Source: Bacillus salipaludis (GTDB lineage Bacteria; Bacillota; Bacilli; Bacillales_B; DSM-18226). From it: a stretch of DNA of 64,000 nt. The translations under genes were made by a program, and so were the position numbers. Shown one piece after another: positions 16,216 through 24,997 of this stretch. The notes beneath the pieces were generated by a model. It searched no databases. It worked only from the letters and a program-made list of their open reading frames with translations, and was not told where the DNA came from. The DNA is taken from the NCBI RefSeq assembly GCF_004358205.1, contig NZ_SMYO01000014.1, positions 1 to 64,000 of the forward strand, given 5' to 3'. Within the stretch, counting starts at the first letter, position 1, and the number at the start of each line of letters is the position of its first letter.

Positions 16216-16473
16216 TTAAATTTTCCATACCCTTAGTACATATCCCCCGCATCCACATTGATCAATAAATTTTATTTTCACTTTATTGGTGTACATCTTT
16301 TCTAAGAGGGGCTGCAAATAATCAACAGGGTTCCCAAAAGCTTCAGACGTAACAAGATTAACAAAACAGCCCTCCTTTGTATCCTCCACTGCCTGTAATG
16401 CATCTTTGAGAATCAAATCAATATCCTGCTCATATTCATCATGCTCAAGGTCCTTCGTCCAATCTTTATCCAT
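16216..16473 (-). CDS. Small acidic protein with C-terminal CGCGGYV motif, unknown
   Basis: 85 residues from the ATG at 16473, chosen for GGAGG just upstream. Acidic N-terminus (EHDEYEQDIDLIL), central EGCFVNLVTSEAFGNPV, C-terminal CGCGGYVLRV. The CxC with surrounding glycines could bind metal or be redox-active; this is inference. It is divergent from a HesB-like gene (16719) that lacks cysteines. Terminator not evident. Confidence 0.65.
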   Translation of the reverse strand: MDKDWTKDLEHDEYEQDIDLILKDALQAVEDTKEGCFVNLVTSEAFGNPVDYLQPLLEKMYTNKVKIKFIDQCGCGGYVLRVWKI

Positions 16474-16718
16474 ATTCAAGACCTCCATTGAAAAAAAATG
16501 ATATCTTATTTTAATTAAAACAGTTAATTAAAACAGAGTTGTTGCTCTATTTCACATATTTGAACTTTTTAAAACAAAAATTTGAACATTTTTTTAAAAA
16601 TATCCAGTTAAACAATGTTCGTGCCTAATATCACAGGCAATATTCAAAAAAAATTATAGTCTTTCACTAGAGGTTAAAAAAATAGATCTATAAACTAAGA
16701 AAAGGTTGGTGCATAAAT

Positions 16719-17030
16719 ATGTTCATAACAATTGATGAAAAAGCTGCCGCTTGGTTTACAAAAGAATTCGAGCTGAACAAACCATTCAGTATTCGGATGT
16801 TTCCTCAATATGCCGGCTTTGGTCTGAAACATAAAGGCTATAGCCTTGCCTTTTCAGCTGAAATACCGGCAAATGCAGGATATTCAAAAGAGGTTAATGG
16901 AATTACTTTTTTTGTCGAAGGAAATGACGTTTGGTTTTTTGAGGATACTCAGACCCTTTTATCTGTAGATGACCGACTAGAAGAGCTGAAGGTCAGCTAC
17001 AGCGAACAAGACAAATTGATTTTGAATTAA
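16719..17030 (+). CDS. HesB/YneR-family protein without cysteines
   Basis: 103 residues. Beginning ITIDEKAAAWFTKEFEL and the segment IRMFPQYAGFGL resemble YneR/HesB-like (A-type Fe-S carrier fold) proteins of Bacillus. The Cys ligands of true IscA/SufA proteins are absent, so Fe-S carriage is unlikely. Cytosolic; role unknown. Weak ribosome-binding site AAAGGTTGG. Confidence 0.7.
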   Translation: MFITIDEKAAAWFTKEFELNKPFSIRMFPQYAGFGLKHKGYSLAFSAEIPANAGYSKEVNGITFFVEGNDVWFFEDTQTLLSVDDRLEELKVSYSEQDKLILN

Positions 17031-17044
17031 CCTTTCTTAAACAA

Positions 17045-17115
17045 AGGCTAAGGTAAAGCTCATTTTGTAACTATGTTGATTGGAGCGGAGATCAACAGAC
17101 CATTTTAAACAGCCT
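17045..17115 (+). repeat. Short (71 bp) degenerate copy of the interspersed repeat
   Basis: AGGCT/AGCCT ends enclose GTTGATTGGAGCGGA and ATCAAC, the same core as the copy at 4060-4138 but in the opposite orientation. Lies in the convergent intergenic region between the HesB-like gene and the response regulator. Confidence 0.6.
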
Positions 17116-17160
17116 AAATAAAGGTATCCATGAATTTTCACGGATACCTTTTTGTGTAAA

Positions 17161-17847
17161 CTAATTAGTGTTTTCATCAAATTTGTAGCCAACACCCCAA
17201 ATGGTGTGGATAAACGGCTGTTCCTCTGTGCCAATTTTCTTTCTTAATCGTTTCACATGAACATCCACCGTACGTTCATCCCCATAATATTGGTAGCCCC
17301 AGACTTTATCTAATAATTGTTCACGTGAAAAAACCTGGCGGGGATTTTGAATAAAGAAAAATAATAAATCAAATTCTTTCGGTGTTAAACTTGTAACTTT
17401 TTCGCTATTTAAGAATGCTTCCCTTGTTTCCTTACTTATCTTGAAATGCTCTGTTTCTAGATACGGACTTTCATGGATGCTAATATCCTGTTTGAACCTT
17501 CTGGAGACTGCTTTTATTCTTGCCATTAAGGTAAGCGGACTAAAAGGTTTGGTCACATAATCATCTGCACCCATTTCCAATCCCAACACCTGATCAGATT
17601 CAGTATCCTTTGCCGTTAAGAGGATAATCGGGACATTGCTTACCTCTCTAATTTTCTTGCAAAGACTTACCCCATCCATTCCCGGGAGCATCCAATCAAG
17701 AATGAGTAAATCCCAATCGCCTGCGCGGAAGCGGTCGTACCCTTCCAGGCCATTATGTACAAATTCCCCTTGATAGCCTTCCTTTATAAAAAACATCTCA
17801 ATCATACTGCATACACTCTCGTTATCTTCAACCACTAGTATCTTCAT
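17161..17847 (-). CDS. Orphan OmpR-family response regulator
   Basis: 228 residues from the ATG at 17847 (AGGTGA upstream; a GTG 9 nt earlier is less well placed). Receiver domain with acidic pocket VEDN, phospho-acceptor Asp51 in LILDWMLPG and switch Lys in DDYVTKP, then a winged-helix DNA-binding domain with LTPKEFDLLFFF and ERTVDVHVKRLRKKI. No histidine kinase is adjacent on either strand, so its partner lies elsewhere. Confidence 0.9.
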   Translation of the reverse strand: MKILVVEDNESVCSMIEMFFIKEGYQGEFVHNGLEGYDRFRAGDWDLLILDWMLPGMDGVSLCKKIREVSNVPIILLTAKDTESDQVLGLEMGADDYVTKPFSPLTLMARIKAVSRRFKQDISIHESPYLETEHFKISKETREAFLNSEKVTSLTPKEFDLLFFFIQNPRQVFSREQLLDKVWGYQYYGDERTVDVHVKRLRKKIGTEEQPFIHTIWGVGYKFDENTN

Positions 17848-17954
17848 ACGAGTCACCTGCCTTTAAAAAAATCGCTTATCTCCAATTTACTGAAAAATTC
17901 ATTTAAAGGCTATAGCAATTTTAAAACTATAATATACTATAGAGGGGTGATAAG

Positions 17955-18515
17955 ATGAAATTTTTAATATTTATTGTTGGAATCCTTATATTTATCGGGA
18001 TTATTGGACTTATTAGAAGTTTAACCGGCAACAAACACGTGAAAAATCAAACTGTGAAACAAGGCGATGATGATACTACCCAATTCCCATTCATTGATGT
18101 AACGCTTGAAGAAATCCGTCATGCTGTGAGAAAGTTTTCTGATCAATTACCAAAAGGTGTGTACCGGACTATACTTGTCCGTGATGACCACAGTATCGAC
18201 CATAAACATATCGCCCCTATTTTGGGAGGTACTCCTTCAAGAAATGTTTACATGTCAAAGGAAACCTATGATTTATTCGAAGAAAGCGAAAAGCATATCC
18301 CACCTGTGATGGATCTCGTTCAAAAGGCTGTTGATCAATATGTAAAAGAACATAAAGAATATCCAATGCTAAAATTTGACTCTGAACGTCGAGTTAATTA
18401 TTATCAATTACTGGAGCACCACTATCTTAAAGAGATTCCGGACATACAATTCTATATTACGAAACTGGACGGCTTAATTACACATGTAAAACCGGAATCA
18501 GGCAGCTCCTCTTAA
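17955..18515 (+). CDS. Membrane-anchored hypothetical protein
   Basis: 186 residues. One N-terminal membrane helix (about 2-22), then a soluble domain of about 150 residues containing a His-rich segment DDHSIDHKHIAPIL and a C-terminal YYQLLEHHYLKEIPDIQFYITKLDG. It resembles a conserved Bacillus family of unknown function that I cannot name with certainty. Divergent from the response regulator; its own terminator follows. Confidence 0.65.
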   Translation: MKFLIFIVGILIFIGIIGLIRSLTGNKHVKNQTVKQGDDDTTQFPFIDVTLEEIRHAVRKFSDQLPKGVYRTILVRDDHSIDHKHIAPILGGTPSRNVYMSKETYDLFEESEKHIPPVMDLVQKAVDQYVKEHKEYPMLKFDSERRVNYYQLLEHHYLKEIPDIQFYITKLDGLITHVKPESGSSS

Positions 18516-18534
18516 TGGGAAGAGGAGTTTTTTT
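18506..18534 (+). terminator. Terminator overlapping the end of the anchored hypothetical gene
   Basis: 8-bp stem (18506-18513 with 18520-18527), then seven T; begins inside the last codons. Confidence 0.82.
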
Positions 18535-18629
18535 CGGCCTGTTTCAAGTTTGAAAAATTGCATTTTACAGCTTTCTTGAGATAATAGCTTTAGAAGAATA
18601 TATAAGGTTAAATATGAAGGAGTTAGAAA

Positions 18630-19886
18630 ATGTTCACACGCAAGAAAAAATCACAGCGGTTAGCAACCATATCACTTCTTATAATGGCAGTTGGTTTTGT
18701 GGCGACCATTCCATTTCAATCTTCGATTTGGGGCATGCTGCTCCAAGGCGGCTTCGAAGCGGGATTAGTAGGCGGTCTTGCCGACTGGTTTGCTGTTACC
18801 GCCCTTTTTCGGCACCCATTAGGGATTCCAATCCCACATACAGCCTTACTGCCGAAAAATAGGAAAAGAATTATCGCCGCAATTATCTCCATGCTTGAAA
18901 ATGACTGGCTGACAAAAGAAAGCATTCGTAAAAAAGTTGCAGTCATCCCTTTCATGGAAAAACTAGTAGGCATTGCCGAAAGAGAACTAGAAACAGCTTC
19001 AGCTCGAAAGAATATCATTAATGGGATTCACTACTTAATTGAAAAAGTAAAGGTCGAAAAAATAGCCCCACTGGTAGAAAAAGAAGTTAAACTGCTGATT
19101 AATCGTTTGGATATGGGAGTCTATCTTCCCGTGATCATCGATGAATTAACAAAACGAAAATATGATGAAAAAGCTCTTGATTATATTTTAAATGAAGTAG
19201 ATGAATGGGCCGGAAAAGATACCACTAAGGACCGCTTAGGGAGAATGGCAGTTGAGGCAATCGAAAATATTAAAGCCGATGGTTTTATGCAATTTGCATT
19301 AAAGTCATTTAGCAATCTAGTTAATGAAGAAAAGTTGGGTAATATCATTCAAAACCTCATTCAAAAAGGTGTAGATAGTTTTCGGGATCCTTATAATCAA
19401 AATCGAGTCACGCTCCTAATGTCATTAAACGATAAACTACAAAATATCAAGAGTGATGAAAATTTGATAGTTGAACTAAACAGCTTGAGGGAAAAACTAG
19501 TGACGGATTGGGAACCGGAAGAAAAGATTGTTTCTTTTCTTCAACAATTTAAGCAAAAGGCAATCGATTTTATTCAGGACCCAGCATTTTTTAATACGTA
19601 CCTTTTACCGTTCTTAACTCATTTATTAAATGATTTTAAATCAAATGAAGAAAAAATCGCACAGGCTGAAAACTGGATTAAGAAACAGATTTCCATCTTT
19701 GTTGATAAAAATCATTCAAAAATTGGAAAATTGGTCGAAGAAAACCTGGAAAAATTAGATGATACAACGCTGATTAACATGATTGAAACGAATGTAGGAA
19801 AAGACCTGCAATGGATTCGCGTGAATGGAGCGGTTTGCGGATTTTTAATTGGTTTAGTTTTAGTCGCCCTGAGATCATTCTTTTAG
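18630..19886 (+). CDS. DUF445 family membrane protein (YjiN-like)
   Basis: 418 residues, AAGGAG upstream. N-terminal membrane hairpin, with GGLADWFAVTALFRHPLGIPIPHTALLP, the DUF445 hallmark shared with E. coli YjiN. A long helical region follows and a final membrane segment closes the protein (RVNGAVCGFLIGLVLVAL). Function of the family is not established. Monocistronic with a terminator. Confidence 0.85.
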   Translation: MFTRKKKSQRLATISLLIMAVGFVATIPFQSSIWGMLLQGGFEAGLVGGLADWFAVTALFRHPLGIPIPHTALLPKNRKRIIAAIISMLENDWLTKESIRKKVAVIPFMEKLVGIAERELETASARKNIINGIHYLIEKVKVEKIAPLVEKEVKLLINRLDMGVYLPVIIDELTKRKYDEKALDYILNEVDEWAGKDTTKDRLGRMAVEAIENIKADGFMQFALKSFSNLVNEEKLGNIIQNLIQKGVDSFRDPYNQNRVTLLMSLNDKLQNIKSDENLIVELNSLREKLVTDWEPEEKIVSFLQQFKQKAIDFIQDPAFFNTYLLPFLTHLLNDFKSNEEKIAQAENWIKKQISIFVDKNHSKIGKLVEENLEKLDDTTLINMIETNVGKDLQWIRVNGAVCGFLIGLVLVALRSFF

Positions 19887-19889
19887 TTT

Positions 19890-19920
19890 AAAAAGCTGCC
19901 TTTAGAGGCAGCTTTTTATT
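19890..19920 (+). terminator. Terminator after the DUF445 gene
   Basis: 11-bp stem (19891-19901 with 19906-19916) and T-rich tail. Confidence 0.85.
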
Positions 19921-20041
19921 TTCTCCTACAATCTACCTATAAAAAATAACTTCGTCCATGTGAATTGTCAGTTCTTTTTCAAATTCCCAAGTCATATTTA
20001 CTACTGTAGTCATTATTTTTAAGTAAAAAGGAGGATGAAGA

Positions 20042-20407
20042 ATGGGAATTAAGTTTATCAAAATCTCTGTTGTGTATTTTGTCATTGGGGTCTTAATTGG
20101 TATGTATATGTCCATGACGGAAAAATTCGACTTCACACCTGTTCACGTCCACATTAATTTACTAGGATGGATGTCAATGGCATTAGCGGGCCTTATTTAT
20201 GTTGCCTTTCCAGCCGCAGCAGAAACGACATTGGCAAAAGTTCACTTTTGGCTTCATAATATCAGCCTGCCAATCATGATGATTGGTCTTGCTTTTTTGG
20301 TTTCGGGCACAACAGCAGCGGCTCCTGCAGTAGCAACCGGGGGGACGTTAATGGTTTTAGGGATTATCCTCTTCGCCATCAATATTTTAAAAAATTTAAG
20401 AAAGTAA
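20042..20407 (+). CDS. Small cytochrome-oxidase-subunit-I-like membrane protein
   Basis: 121 residues, four membrane segments, AAGGAGG upstream. The motif HVHINLLGWMSMALAG and the later VHFWLHNISLP place His residues in helices, as in haem-binding subunit I / NnrS-like proteins. Such small proteins are usually annotated as cytochrome-c oxidase in Bacillus. Haem binding is inferred; it lacks the full 12-helix core. Confidence 0.65.
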   Translation: MGIKFIKISVVYFVIGVLIGMYMSMTEKFDFTPVHVHINLLGWMSMALAGLIYVAFPAAAETTLAKVHFWLHNISLPIMMIGLAFLVSGTTAAAPAVATGGTLMVLGIILFAINILKNLRK

Positions 20408-20440
20408 TCGTGAACTAATTTTAATTTTTTATGACTATAA

Positions 20441-20478
20441 TAAAGGGCTCCGGTTTCAATTTACCGGCAGCCCTTTTT
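20441..20478. terminator. Bidirectional terminator between convergent genes
   Basis: Stem 20442-20449 with 20469-20476 plus an inner 4-bp extension (20451-20454 with 20463-20466), T-rich in both directions. Confidence 0.8.
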
Positions 20479-20483
20479 AAATT

Positions 20484-20882
20484 TTATTTTTCAACTGTAA
20501 ATTTTTGATTTGGCATGGTATGCATGTCTCTTGCCGTAACATGAGCAGTAACATAGTATTGGCCCTCGTCCTTGAAGGTTTTTGTTATCGAGTAGATCCC
20601 TTTCCCTTCATTCTTCGCCTTCAGCATGTCGTGCTTGTCCTGACCAGACTTCCAAATCTCAAATTTTACTTCATCCGCATCCGATACTTTATCTTTTCCT
20701 TGTGTGACGACCGCTTCTATTTTTGCTTTTTCATTTGTAGTTATATTTTCAGGAACAAACTTGATAGCAACCTCTACCACTTGCGGTGGCTCACTACTAT
20801 TATTGGTATTAGACCCACTTTGATTCGAACAGCCCGCAAGCAGCCCTAACAATACAGCTAATCCAATGATCATTTTTTTCAT
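20484..20882 (-). CDS. YtkA-like lipoprotein
   Basis: 132 residues. Lipoprotein signal with lipobox LLAGC (Cys18), Ser/Asn linker, then a beta-sandwich domain similar to YtkA/FixH-like domains, ending with HVTARDMHTMPNQKFTV. The Met/His positions (HDM, MHTM) could bind copper, as suggested for related periplasmic or surface proteins. Attached to the outer face of the membrane. It faces the small cytochrome-like gene across a shared terminator. Confidence 0.75.
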   Translation of the reverse strand: MKKMIIGLAVLLGLLAGCSNQSGSNTNNSSEPPQVVEVAIKFVPENITTNEKAKIEAVVTQGKDKVSDADEVKFEIWKSGQDKHDMLKAKNEGKGIYSITKTFKDEGQYYVTAHVTARDMHTMPNQKFTVEK

Positions 20883-21027
20883 GATAATCTCCCTTATTAA
20901 AACATTTTCCTAACTCCTAAAAGCTTACCATTATTTAGGCATGAAACAAAACGATTTATCTCACTTTAATTGAACCTATCCTATAAGAAAGGATAAACAA
21001 CCTCAGAGTTCCAAACCTACGCTTACT

Positions 21028-21949
21028 TTACATTTCCTTCGGCATAGATTTTTCTAAATTTAATTTTAAAAAATCAATATATACTTGAACCTCTTCTGGC
21101 AATAACACATCGTTTCGTTTCACCAAGCCCACTTGAATCAGATTGCCTCCTTCCAATGGAATAGAAATAATATTGGAGTTCATGTAATTATTCACGATAC
21201 AGCCTGTTCCCAAATTGTAGCTATCCGTATTTGATAGGAGATTATTCATTGCCCCTCTATCTTTGAGATAGACTAGTTTCCCGATATTGTCTACATTCAG
21301 GGCTTCTTCCGCAAAATGTTGCAACATATCGTCCTGCTGATAGGTCAGAAAAGGATAGCCCCTTAACTGTTCCAATGTAATGCTTTTGAGATGAGCCAGA
21401 GGGTGCTCTATTCGTAGAAAGACGTGCTGTTCCAATGAAGCAAGGGGAGTAAATGTTAGTAACTTTGAAGTGAAATAACGCTCAAAAAAATGCTTGTTTA
21501 AATCGGTTAGAGATAGGATTCCAAGAATACTCCTGCTTGCATACACATCATCAATCACATCAGTCGTCTTACCCTCTCGAATCGCCAGCTCATAATTCCG
21601 CTCGGCAAAATAATCCATTAAATTTGCAACAGCCTCTATAACGAAACCATAATGTTGAGATGAAATAGAAAACTTTGTTACGTTTATTGTTTTCTCCTTG
21701 TTAAAATGATGGACAACAGACTCCATTTGTTCTAGAAGATTTTTTTGCGTAAAATAATAACTCTGTGCCCTCTTTTGTGAAGGCAACGCCTTTATTCGTT
21801 CTATCGAGAATAGTAATCCCTAACTCATTTTCGAGTTCACGCACCGCTTTGCTGATACTCGGCTGTGTTACGAAAAGTGCAGAAGCAGCTTGACTAATAG
21901 AATTATGCTTGGCAATCTTCACTATGTATCGAAGTTGTTGGGGTGACAT
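21028..21949 (-). pseudogene. LysR-family regulator split by a frameshift in an A7 run
   Basis: The first frame (21949 to 21701) holds the HTH: QLRYIVKIAKHNSISQAASALFVTQPSISKAVREL. The second frame (21786 to 21028) holds the substrate-binding domain. The join is the T7/A7 tract at 21740-21746: with six A the reading would run TELLFYAKNLLEQMESVV, exactly the expected LysR linker, giving about 306 residues. So either the gene is inactivated, or it relies on slippage at A7, or the sequence has an indel error. It is divergent from the acetyltransferase at 22099, with an operator-like repeat between them. Confidence 0.85.
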
Positions 21950-21984
21950 GTACTCACCATACCTTAACTGATTTTGTTGGATCG

Positions 21985-22011
21985 TTTGCTATAACTTTAT
22001 CCTATAGCAAA
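21985..22011. promoter_or_regulatory. Inverted repeat, likely LysR operator
   Basis: TTTGCTATA (21985-21993) and TATAGCAAA (22003-22011) are perfect inverted repeats with a 9-bp spacer, centred between the divergent LysR and acetyltransferase genes. The inner ATA-N9-TAT spacing suits a LysR-type T-N11-A site. Confidence 0.65.
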
Positions 22012-22098
22012 TAGTTAAAAAGTTGAATTTTACGTTTTGCATGGAACAATCTACAATCAGATATAGGAAGAAAAATTTATTTTGAAAGGAAGAAAAAA

Positions 22099-22611
22099 AT
22101 GATAAGGGAAGCAACTCAAAAAGATTTGGTCGACATTTTAAATATCTATAATGATGCCATTCTCAATACTACTGCTGTTTACTCATATAAACCCCAAACG
22201 CTTGAAAGCAGACAAATTTGGTTTGAACAAAAGATGGATGAAGGTTATCCAATATTAGTATGTGAACAAGATAATAAAGTGGTTGGATTTGCGACATTCG
22301 GTCCTTTTAGAGCATGGCCCGCTTATAAATATTCAATTGAACATTCTGTTTATGTTGATAAGGAATACAGAAAAAAGGGCATTGGGACTTCTTTAATGAA
22401 AGAATTAATCGCTATTGCCAGGGAAAGAGAGTATATGACTTTAATTGCTGGAATTGATACTGCCAATGAAAAAAGCATTGCCATGCATAAAAACTTTGGC
22501 TTTGTTCATTCAGGTACAATAAGAAAGGCGGGTTTTAAATTCAATAGATGGCTCGACTTAGGTTTTTATCAATTAGAACTTATCGGACCTAAAGAACCTG
22601 TGGAAGAATAA
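22099..22611 (+). CDS. GNAT acetyltransferase, phosphinothricin/methionine-sulfoximine type
   Basis: 170 residues, AAAGGAAG upstream. Contains the Pat/YwnH-type signature: IYNDAILNTTAVY near the N-terminus, GFATFGPFRAWPAYKYSIEHSVYV, acetyl-CoA loop YRKKGIGTSLM and C-terminal KNFGFVHSGTIRKAGFKF..WLDLGFYQL. Family members N-acetylate phosphinothricin or methionine sulfoximine. Probably regulated by the divergent LysR protein through the inverted repeat at 21985-22011. Confidence 0.85.
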   Translation: MIREATQKDLVDILNIYNDAILNTTAVYSYKPQTLESRQIWFEQKMDEGYPILVCEQDNKVVGFATFGPFRAWPAYKYSIEHSVYVDKEYRKKGIGTSLMKELIAIAREREYMTLIAGIDTANEKSIAMHKNFGFVHSGTIRKAGFKFNRWLDLGFYQLELIGPKEPVEE

Positions 22612-22708
22612 GAAAATATGCTTTACGATGCTTAAAATTTAGGGCATTACTGAAAACAAAAAAATGAGGAAAGATATGATTATGCTTTCCAGCAAGTAAA
22701 ATAAGGAT

Positions 22709-22745
22709 AAAAGCTATCTTTTCATTAAGGGAAAGATAGCTTTAT
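22709..22745 (+). terminator. Terminator after the acetyltransferase gene
   Basis: 11-bp stem (22710-22720 with 22733-22743) followed by a moderately T-rich tail. Confidence 0.65.
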
Positions 22746-22802
22746 ATTATGCTGAGTATATCAGGAAAGACTTTTTATCGACCAGGAAGTTTTTTTCATC
22801 AT

Positions 22803-22825
22803 AAAAAAAAGACCCCAGAGGGCCT
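22803..22825 (-). terminator. Terminator of the YcgR-YcgQ-like operon
   Basis: Six-pair stem (22810-22815 with 22820-22825, one wobble) and an eight-T tail on the minus strand, 14 nt past the stop at 22839. Confidence 0.65.
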
Positions 22826-22838
22826 AGAACTATCCTTC

Positions 22839-23735
22839 CTAATTCAAACTATTTCTGTAAACATAAGGGTCATTCGGTTTTGGAATGGTTTTATAGCTCG
22901 TCACTTTTAATACAGGAATTTTCATTTTCATCGGTTGATAAAAAACGGTATCCATGGTTCCTGTTACCTGATACCATTGGTCATTTGGAATGTGTATGTT
23001 TTTAGGGAATTGAATCATCATTCCGAAGGCTCCGGAATCTGCCACACAGTGAATGATCCCAAACCGCAGTAAGAAAAGTTGATTCGATTGTAATCCAGGG
23101 CCATTATAGGAAAATCCTTTCATTGTGATCGTTTTTCCAGCAAAAGTCCCAGGAAAATTATAAATAACTTCTAATCCGACTAAAAAGTCTTTATCTGTTA
23201 AAGCAATATTATTTTTTCCAACATAGGATTTAGACTCCTTGTGGACTAAATCTTGAAAGTCGCCCTGATTCATGAATTTGCTCATATCAGGATTTAAAAC
23301 TTGGTGGGTCCCGTATCTGTCATTTCCGTCCTCTAATGCAGGGAATGAAAATCCCTTTGCGTCCACTAGCTGGGAGTCAAGAGTAGCAACAGGTAAAACA
23401 ACGCCTGATATAGCAGGTATTAATACAAAAGTGTATCCCAAGATTTTTTTGAATTTTTTCTTAGTGAACTTTTTCTCCTTGCCCTCTCCGTGTCCATGAT
23501 GGTGATGGTGGTCATGGTCATGAAGACAATCACAATTATGTTGATGTTCCCTCTCATTTTTCTTACTTGCAAAATACCAACGAATCCCTTCCACAATGGT
23601 CAAGAAAAATAAAACGTATATCATACTATATGAAAGGAAAGAATATTTTTGGTTTATATATTTTGAGATGTTTCCCGTTGAGTGCAACATAAAAAAAAGG
23701 TTTGTGAAAAGTAGTAAAATCACAATTCGATACAT
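22839..23735 (-). CDS. YcgQ-like TIGR03943 family protein with a His-rich loop
   Basis: 298 residues. Two N-terminal membrane helices, then a cytosolic or extracellular His-rich segment (HDHDHHHHHGHG around residues 74-85), another membrane helix (about 98-118) and a C-terminal beta-rich domain of about 170 residues. Length and order match the B. subtilis YcgQ family, always paired with a YcgR-type permease, here 14 nt upstream. The His cluster and two nearby Cys suggest metal binding. Substrate unknown. Confidence 0.78.
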   Translation of the reverse strand: MYRIVILLLFTNLFFMLHSTGNISKYINQKYSFLSYSMIYVLFFLTIVEGIRWYFASKKNEREHQHNCDCLHDHDHHHHHGHGEGKEKKFTKKKFKKILGYTFVLIPAISGVVLPVATLDSQLVDAKGFSFPALEDGNDRYGTHQVLNPDMSKFMNQGDFQDLVHKESKSYVGKNNIALTDKDFLVGLEVIYNFPGTFAGKTITMKGFSYNGPGLQSNQLFLLRFGIIHCVADSGAFGMMIQFPKNIHIPNDQWYQVTGTMDTVFYQPMKMKIPVLKVTSYKTIPKPNDPYVYRNSLN

Positions 23736-23749
23736 TTATCCCACATCCT

Positions 23750-24619
23750 TTACAAAAGAAGTGAACCTACAAATACCAATCCCGAAATTAAAGAAATGAG
23801 AAGAATAACAAATCTCGGTTTAAAGGAACCAAACATCATGAGCAGGTTCTTAATGTCAACCATGGCTCCAAAGACTAAAAAGGCGACAATGGAACTTTGA
23901 GCGAAACTATTTCTGAAAGACGAAGCTACAAAAGCATCTGCTTCTGAACAAATGGATAAAATGAATGCCAAAGCCATCATTATCAATGAAGCAGTAATTT
24001 TTGTATTTCCTAAGGTAACAAGAATCTTGGTTGGTATAAAAACTTGCATGGCCGAGGCAATTAATGCTCCCATAACAAGAAATTTTCCTACACTTAAAAA
24101 TTCATCAATAGTATGTGTCAGAACACTAATTAGTTTTTGTTTGGTATTTTGCTGTGAATGATCATGTGTATGTTCGACATAGTTCAGTTTTAACGGGGTT
24201 TCCTTATAGAAAAAAGAAAGAATGATACCGACTAAAATAGAAACGCCAATGGCCAACCCTGCCCTGTACCAGACCATCGTCCAACTATCACCGAATGCGA
24301 TAAAGGTAGCGAAAAGAACGATCGGATTAATGATCGGGGCGGAAAGCATGAATGAAATAGCAGAATACGGCGCTAACCCCTTCTTTATTAAACGTGCAGT
24401 AATGGGAACAATCCCGCATTCACAACCTGGAAATAATGCTCCAATTATACTGGCCGTTATAACAGATAGGAATCTATTTTTAGGCATAATTCGAATAATC
24501 GTATTTTCAGAAACAAAAACTTCAATAAGTGCAGAAACAAGCGCCCCAACAATAATAAAAGGAATCGCTTCAATTACAATGCTGATAAAAATTGTATTTA
24601 ATTGCAATAATCGGTCCAT
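23750..24619 (-). CDS. YcgR-like permease (PF03773 / ArsP-related)
   Basis: 289 residues, eight or so membrane segments, AGGAGG ribosome-binding site. Contains GALFPGCECGIVPITARLIKKG, the Cys-x-Cys motif of the permease family that includes ArsP, and a second-half repeat with CSEADAFVASSF. First gene of a two-gene operon with the YcgQ-like protein. Transport is inferred; the partner's His-rich loop hints at a metal or metalloid. Confidence 0.8.
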   Translation of the reverse strand: MDRLLQLNTIFISIVIEAIPFIIVGALVSALIEVFVSENTIIRIMPKNRFLSVITASIIGALFPGCECGIVPITARLIKKGLAPYSAISFMLSAPIINPIVLFATFIAFGDSWTMVWYRAGLAIGVSILVGIILSFFYKETPLKLNYVEHTHDHSQQNTKQKLISVLTHTIDEFLSVGKFLVMGALIASAMQVFIPTKILVTLGNTKITASLIMMALAFILSICSEADAFVASSFRNSFAQSSIVAFLVFGAMVDIKNLLMMFGSFKPRFVILLISLISGLVFVGSLLL

Positions 24620-24960
24620 GGAATTCCTCCTGGTGGAAACAACTAATTAAGAACTTTGTTTATTAAAAAACATCCTCTATCATATCAAAAATTAAAGTAA
24701 AGTGTTATGTTTTCATTTTCCATAAGTAGTAGATACCTATATTAAAAGATGAATTCCCCCGAGAAATATATCGGCTATTAGAATCATAGGTTGTCTGGTC
24801 ATTTTACAAAAACTTTAAGAAGCATACCAAATAACAGTTAAAATAACATTAAAAAAAAATTATAAATAGAAACACACTAAGTGATACAATTTTGTAGACT
24901 TATGGAAACAACTATACTCTCCTTTAGTAATATCGTCGAATGAAAAAACTTGGAATTACA
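24620..24960. other. AT-rich intergenic region, no gene seen
   Basis: About 340 bp upstream of the YcgR-like gene and downstream of the phosphatase terminator. It should hold the permease promoter, but I found no convincing Fur, Zur or other palindrome, small ORF with ribosome-binding site, or structured RNA. Confidence 0.5.
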
Positions 24961-24961
24961 A

Positions 24962-24996
24962 AAAAGCACAGCCAATGATGATGGCTGTACTTTTCT
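24962..24996 (-). terminator. Terminator of the secreted phosphatase gene
   Basis: About 13-bp stem with one wobble around a 7-nt loop, followed by T-rich sequence on the minus strand, immediately after the stop codon. Confidence 0.75.
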
Positions 24997-24997
24997 T

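Noticed and set aside
23461..23540. GATGGTGATGGTGGTCATGG-type DNA repeat, possible tandem repeat
   Set aside because: It is simply the codons of the His/Asp-rich loop in the YcgQ-like protein.
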